Assembly: GCA_020427905.1 (NCBI GenBank)
Contig: JAGQNU010000069.1
Coordinates: forward strand, 1-9,276
Direction of reading: 5' to 3'
From: Candidatus Saccharimonadota bacterium
GTDB taxonomy: Bacteria > Patescibacteriota > Saccharimonadia > Saccharimonadales > UBA7683
Length of the DNA: 9,276 nt
Shown here: positions 5,030 through 9,276 of the stretch, piece by piece
Position numbering within the stretch: position 1 is the stretch's first letter
How the letters are laid out: every line of letters starts with the position of its first letter
Program-made: the position numbers and the translations under genes
Notes under the pieces: model-generated
Seen by the model: the letters and a program-made list of their open reading frames with translations, nothing else
The model's database searches: none
Told to the model about the DNA's origin: nothing

Positions 5030-7503
5030 AGGTGAGTTTGAACTGGGTTAAGGAGTTTACGAGTGTCGATCTCTCTACTGATGAGTTGATTAAGCTGGCA
5101 ACTGAGCGGCTGGGTGGTATTGAGAGCCACGACGATATCGGTGCACACTACGCGGGCATAGTGGTTGCAAAGGTCATTTCGTGCGTGAAGCATCCAAATG
5201 CCGACAAGCTCAGTCTCTGCAAGGTTGACGATGGTGGAGCCGTCAAAGATGTTGCTCGTGATGAAAGCGGATACGTGCAAGTTGTCTGTGGCGCACCGAA
5301 TGTAAAAGAGGGATTACTTGTTGCCTGGATTCCGCCAAAGGCGATCGTGCCAGCGAGCTACGGTGAAAAAGAGTTGTTTGTGCTTGAGGCGCGAGATCTT
5401 CGTGGTGAATTGAGTAACGGCATGTTGGCCAGTCCGCGTGAGCTTGGCCTCAGCGACGATCACGAGGGTATTCTTGAGATTGCTGAAGACGTAAAACCAG
5501 GTACTGAGTTCAAGACGTTGTTTGGTCTTGATGATGTCGTGATTGAGATTGAGAACAAGATGTTCACGCACCGCCCTGATTGCTTTGGTCAACTTGGTAT
5601 TGCTCGTGAGATTGCCGGTATTCAGCATCAGCAGTTCACAAGCCCAGATTGGTATTTGGGTAGCAACATTGAGACCAAGACGAGCGAAGTTATCAAAGGT
5701 CTCGGTGTAACAGTTGAAGATCCAAAGCTATGCCCACGATATATGGCGGTAGCTATCGACAATATACAGATTGGGCCAAGCCCACAATGGTTGCAGGGTT
5801 ATCTGAAGCGCGTTGGTGTACGACCGATTAATAATGTCGTCGACATAACCAACTACATGATGCTGCTGACTGCGCAGCCACTGCATGCCTTTGACTTTGA
5901 TAAGGTGGCAAAAGATGGCAACGCACAAATCATAGTAAGGCGACCAAAAGATGGTGAGCGCATGACGCTATTAGACGGTAAAGAGATTCAGCCGCACAAA
6001 GACGCCACACTCATCTGCACGCCAGATGGCCCTATAGCTCTCGGCGGTGTAATGGGCGGCGGCAACTCAGAGGTTGATGAAGGCACAACTCGAGTTGTGC
6101 TTGAGTGCGCAACCTTTGATATGTACAACATACGTCGCACCAGCATGGCGCACGGCATCTTCACTGATGCAGTTACACGCTTCACCAAGGGACAGCCAGC
6201 TGCACAGCTACCCGCAGTACTAGCACAAACCGTTAAGATGTTTGAGGAGTTGACTGGTGGCACCGCGGCTGGAGAAGTTGTAGATGCTAACTCAGACACA
6301 GAATCCAATAAGCCTGTTTCACTAACCGCTACATTCATCAATGAGCGACTCGGTAGTTCACTCAAGGTAGATGAGATTACGTCACTACTGGCTAATGTTG
6401 AGTTCGCAGTCGAGGCGAAGGGTGACGAGCTAGTTGTGACTGCACCGTTTTGGCGCACTGATATTGAGATTGCTGAAGACGTTGTCGAGGAGGTTGGTCG
6501 CCTCAATGGCTTCGATACCCTCCCGGTTACATTGCCGACTCGCTCAATTGCGCCCGTTACGCCCGATGCGGCCCGTGAGCTTAAACAAACAGTCAGAGAT
6601 GTACTCGCTGCAGCAGGCGCCAATGAGGTCCTGACCTATAGTTTCATTCATGGGGATCTGCTTAAGAAGGTGGGGCAGAAGCCAGAGGATTCATATGCTA
6701 TCAGAAACGCGCTCTCACCAGATCTCCAGTACTATCGACAGACGCTGACACCGAATTTGCTTGATCTCGTACACGCCAATCATAAAGCTGGCTTTGAGGA
6801 GTTTGCCTTGTTCGAGATCGGAAAGTCACACAATAAGGTGCACGGAACTGATGATGAGGACCTCCCTGGCGAGCTTAATATGATTGCGTTAACATACTCA
6901 CATAGCACGAGTAGCGAAGCAGCCTACTACAGAGCGCGCTGCTATCTTGATCACCTCGCGGCACAATTTGGCTTCACTCTGGAGTACTCAGCTATTGATC
7001 CCGGCACGGACTTCCCAGTAACAAAACCCTTTGATCTGGGACGTTCGGCACTGGTGACAATCAAAGAGGCAGATGTGTTCCTCGGAATTGTTGGTGAGTA
7101 TACTGCAGCCGCTCGTAAGAATCTAAAACTCCCTGCTGCAAGCGCGGGATTTGAAATTGGCACAGACCACCTTATGGAGGCTCTCAAGAAGCAGAGCGGC
7201 TCTCAGTATCAGCCGCTGTCTAAGTATCCATCGTCTAGCCAAGACCTTACACTTCAAGTACCCGTAGATACGGCATACGGTGCACTAAGCGCTGTGCTGC
7301 AGGACGTATTAAGCACCCAGGAGTACCGCGCTGAGTTGACGCCGCTCAGCGTATTCCAGAAGGACGGTGAAGCAACAAAGAACATTTCATTTAGACTTAC
7401 GCTGACAAGCCTCGGTCACACACTTACCACTGACGAAGTCACTGCTGTTGTTGAGCGGCTTGTGGCAGCTGCCAGTAAGAGTAGTGGAGCAAAGCAGGTT
7501 TAA
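5026..7503 (+). CDS. pheT: Phenylalanine--tRNA ligase beta subunit
   Basis: An 825-residue long-form bacterial PheT. The domains run in order: N-terminal B1 MKVSLNWVKEF; the tRNA-bind OB/EMAP domain at about 41-150 (HPNADKLSLCKVD, VVCGAPNV, LRGELSNGMLAS); B3/B4 editing domain at about 215-410 (VVDITNYMMLLTAQPLHAFD at 271-290, IALGGVMGG at 337-345, the R-R-x-S-x-x-x-G stretch near 370-377); B5 at about 430-500 (FWRTDIEIAEDVVEEVGRL); the catalytic-like core at about 505-715; and a C-terminal FDX-ACB anticodon-binding domain at about 728-825 (LSKYPSSSQDLTLQV). It supplies tRNA binding and probably proofreading of mischarged Tyr-tRNA(Phe) to the PheS partner. The arginine common in the FDX-ACB motif (RDLAL) is Gln here. 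The ATG overlaps the previous stop and has GGGAG (5014-5018) 7 nt upstream. Confidence 0.98.
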   Translation: MKVSLNWVKEFTSVDLSTDELIKLATERLGGIESHDDIGAHYAGIVVAKVISCVKHPNADKLSLCKVDDGGAVKDVARDESGYVQVVCGAPNVKEGLLVAWIPPKAIVPASYGEKELFVLEARDLRGELSNGMLASPRELGLSDDHEGILEIAEDVKPGTEFKTLFGLDDVVIEIENKMFTHRPDCFGQLGIAREIAGIQHQQFTSPDWYLGSNIETKTSEVIKGLGVTVEDPKLCPRYMAVAIDNIQIGPSPQWLQGYLKRVGVRPINNVVDITNYMMLLTAQPLHAFDFDKVAKDGNAQIIVRRPKDGERMTLLDGKEIQPHKDATLICTPDGPIALGGVMGGGNSEVDEGTTRVVLECATFDMYNIRRTSMAHGIFTDAVTRFTKGQPAAQLPAVLAQTVKMFEELTGGTAAGEVVDANSDTESNKPVSLTATFINERLGSSLKVDEITSLLANVEFAVEAKGDELVVTAPFWRTDIEIAEDVVEEVGRLNGFDTLPVTLPTRSIAPVTPDAARELKQTVRDVLAAAGANEVLTYSFIHGDLLKKVGQKPEDSYAIRNALSPDLQYYRQTLTPNLLDLVHANHKAGFEEFALFEIGKSHNKVHGTDDEDLPGELNMIALTYSHSTSSEAAYYRARCYLDHLAAQFGFTLEYSAIDPGTDFPVTKPFDLGRSALVTIKEADVFLGIVGEYTAAARKNLKLPAASAGFEIGTDHLMEALKKQSGSQYQPLSKYPSSSQDLTLQVPVDTAYGALSAVLQDVLSTQEYRAELTPLSVFQKDGEATKNISFRLTLTSLGHTLTTDEVTAVVERLVAAASKSSGAKQV

Positions 7504-7505
7504 AT

Positions 7506-9276
7506 ATGAAGGCAATTTGGCGAATTCTTAAGTATGCAAAACACCTGTGGCCGTACTATGTGGCGGTGTCGTTTGCCTCTGTGGTCATGGCGCTGCTCAA
7601 CCAAGCACAGCCACTTTTGACCAAGGCTGCAATTGACCGACTCCCAAGCGTGGTTGGTGGCCAGGATGCACTCACACCTGTGCTTGTTATTGTTGGAGCA
7701 ATTATCGTTAGCGACATTCTCTCAACGCTTATCGATAACTTTGCCGGCTATTACGGTGACATTATGTCTGCTAAGCTACGCTACTTTCTCTCTGTGCGCT
7801 ACTTTGAGCATCTACTTTCTCTGAGTCAGAGTTACTATGCCAATGAACTGACCGGTAAGATTATCAATCGGCTCAGTCGCTCTATCACGGGTGTGACGGA
7901 GTTCTTAAACATTTTTGCCAATAACTTTTTGCAGTTTCTGCTCACAACTGTCTTCACGCTCATCATTGTCTCTCGCTATAGTTTGGTTGTAGCGTTCTTG
8001 TTTGCAATTTTGTACCCAATCTTCCTGTGGTTGACAGGCAAGACGAGTGTAAAGTGGCAGGTCTACCAACAAGATATCAACGAGGCAACCGATATTGCCA
8101 GCGGCCGTTTTGCTGAGGTGGTCAGTGAGGTGAAGGTGGCTAAGAGCTACACATCTGAGACGAGTGAGCTCAACTTCTTCAAACGTACTTTGGCGAAGAC
8201 TATCAAGATTACCAAGCCACAATCGAAGCTCTGGCATGCACAGGATATATATCGACGGCTCATTCTGAATGTCATCTTTGGCCTCGTCTATGCATATATC
8301 TTCTGGGGAGCGGTTGATGGTCAGTTCACGGTTGGTGAGACAGTGCTGCTTATCCAGTATGGTGCCTTGATTCGTCTGCCGATCTTCTCAATGAGTTTCT
8401 TGGTTGATCGTACGCAGAAGGCGATTGCTGATAGCAAAGAATACTTTACTGCAATGAATGAGGTGCCGACGGTTACCGATAAGTCAGGAGCCAAGGTGTT
8501 GAAGCTGAAGAGCTCACACATTGCCTTTAGTAACGTAGACTTTGCGTACGATGCGCGGCAGCAAGTACTCAAACAGGTCTCATTTACCGTCCAGGCAGGA
8601 TCAAAGGTGGCACTGGTTGGTGAGAGCGGAGAGGGCAAGACTACCATTAGCAATCTACTTCTCAGGCTGTACGATCCAACTGACGGTTCAATTCAGATAG
8701 ACGGGAAAGATATTGCAGACGTGACTCAAAAAAGCTTGCGTCAAAATATTGCCGTTGTGTTCCAAGATCCAACCCTCTTCAGCGGCACGGTACGCGAGAA
8801 TATTGCCTATGGCCGCCCTGGCGCTAAGCAGAAGGATATCGAGAAGGCGGCGAAAGCAGCGAATGCCTGGGACTTTGTGAAGAAGTTGCCAGATGGACTC
8901 GATACAGTCGTTGGCGAGCGCGGCATGAAGCTCTCTGGTGGCCAGAAGCAGCGCATCGCTATTGCACGAGCGATCTTGAAGGATGCACCAATCCTGATTC
9001 TTGATGAGGCAACTTCAAGCCTTGATAGCAAGGCCGAGGCAGAGGTGCAAACGGCGCTCGAGACACTTATGAAGGGCCGAACAACGATTATTATCGCCCA
9101 CCGACTCTCAACCATTGCCGGTGTCGATGAGATTGTCACACTTAAACAAGGCACCGTTGATGAGATTGGTTCACCAGCTGAACTCTCACAAACTGACGGT
9201 ATCTACGCACAACTGTTAGAGCTGCAAAATCGCACCGACGAATCTACCAAGAAGAAGCTCAAAGCCTACGAAATCT
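7506..9276 (+). CDS. ABC exporter half-transporter (membrane plus ATPase domains), right end cut
   Basis: 590 codons are visible with no stop, so only the extreme C-terminus is missing. It is a type IV ABC exporter with fused domains that should dimerise in the membrane and couple ATP hydrolysis to export of lipid, drug or peptide. The membrane domain has six hydrophobic segments: about 14-36, 60-82, 135-156, 159-178, 252-270 and 278-300. The nucleotide-binding domain has the A-loop Tyr in FAYD, Walker A GESGEGKT (372-379), Q-loop Gln420 in VFQDP, signature LSGGQKQR (476-483), Walker B ILILDE (496-501) with catalytic Glu501, D-loop SSLD (504-507) and switch His532 in AHRLSTI. All ATPase residues are intact. 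It starts 2 nt after the pheT stop with only a weak Shine-Dalgarno (AGG in AAGCAGG), so it is probably read from the same transcript. The substrate is unknown. Confidence 0.95.
   Translation, partial: MKAIWRILKYAKHLWPYYVAVSFASVVMALLNQAQPLLTKAAIDRLPSVVGGQDALTPVLVIVGAIIVSDILSTLIDNFAGYYGDIMSAKLRYFLSVRYFEHLLSLSQSYYANELTGKIINRLSRSITGVTEFLNIFANNFLQFLLTTVFTLIIVSRYSLVVAFLFAILYPIFLWLTGKTSVKWQVYQQDINEATDIASGRFAEVVSEVKVAKSYTSETSELNFFKRTLAKTIKITKPQSKLWHAQDIYRRLILNVIFGLVYAYIFWGAVDGQFTVGETVLLIQYGALIRLPIFSMSFLVDRTQKAIADSKEYFTAMNEVPTVTDKSGAKVLKLKSSHIAFSNVDFAYDARQQVLKQVSFTVQAGSKVALVGESGEGKTTISNLLLRLYDPTDGSIQIDGKDIADVTQKSLRQNIAVVFQDPTLFSGTVRENIAYGRPGAKQKDIEKAAKAANAWDFVKKLPDGLDTVVGERGMKLSGGQKQRIAIARAILKDAPILILDEATSSLDSKAEAEVQTALETLMKGRTTIIIAHRLSTIAGVDEIVTLKQGTVDEIGSPAELSQTDGIYAQLLELQNRTDESTKKKLKAYEI

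Noticed and set aside
4816..5280. 154-codon minus-strand open frame across the small unknown gene and pheT
   Set aside because: It spans two coupled plus-strand genes and has a Ser/Leu-rich translation with no motifs. The plus-strand gene has the Shine-Dalgarno and the ATGA overlaps.
5474..6482. 19-nt direct repeat in pheT (5474-5492 and 6464-6482)
   Set aside because: Both copies encode the common hexapeptide EIAEDV in separate domains, so chance codon identity is a sufficient explanation.
5988..6623. 211-codon minus-strand open frame opposite pheT
   Set aside because: Low-complexity Ser/Val/Thr/Ala translation, no family resemblance and no Shine-Dalgarno. It is a shadow of the strongly supported pheT frame.

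Overview
This 9.3-kb window looks like compact bacterial chromosome. GC is moderate (about half by eye), UGA is used as a stop codon, intergenic gaps are a few tens of bases, and there is no rRNA, tRNA, CRISPR array or mobile element. The gene mix (a PheS with a four-cysteine knuckle, PheT, YajQ, a small flavin reductase, an ABC exporter) and the tight packing would suit a reduced genome such as a Candidate Phyla Radiation bacterium, possibly Saccharibacteria. That placement is inference; standard UGA stops argue against Gracilibacteria/Absconditabacteria.

Layout. Positions 1-1813 are on the minus strand and transcribed leftward: a HAD-family hydrolase (1205-1813), a YajQ-family nucleotide-binding protein (670-1167) and the N-terminal part of a GH63-like (alpha/alpha)6-barrel glycoside hydrolase that leaves the window at position 1. 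From 1895 all genes are on the plus strand: an NADPH-dependent FMN reductase-type flavoprotein (1895-2446), a divergent alpha/beta-hydrolase (2493-3215), then a tight cluster of pheS (3250-4269), a PNPOx-like split-barrel flavoprotein (4266-4685), a small unknown helical protein (4682-5029), pheT (5026-7503) and an ABC exporter half-transporter (from 7506, leaving the window on the right).

Regulation. The 81-bp divergent region between the HAD gene and the FMN reductase gene holds two tandem 16-bp palindromes of the form TTAAGTG-N2-(C/T)(A/G)CTTAA, nested in a perfect 14-bp inverted repeat. They cover the likely FMN-reductase promoter and reach the upstream part of the HAD promoter. The flavin reductase gene has a strong Shine-Dalgarno. 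By contrast, five other genes (GH63-like, yajQ, HAD, alpha/beta-hydrolase, pheS) have no Shine-Dalgarno but carry a -10-like box (TATACT, GATACT or TAAACT) only 6-9 nt before the ATG, the geometry expected for leaderless mRNAs.

How the genes work together. PheS and PheT are the two subunits of phenylalanyl-tRNA synthetase, but they are not adjacent. Two small genes sit between them, and all three junctions are 4-bp ATGA stop/start overlaps, which suggests a translationally coupled operon. The small unknown gene is visibly AT-richer than its neighbours. These two features, the leaderless-type starts and the interrupted pheS/pheT operon, are the most interesting content. I do not see a defence system or other evident new multi-gene machinery.
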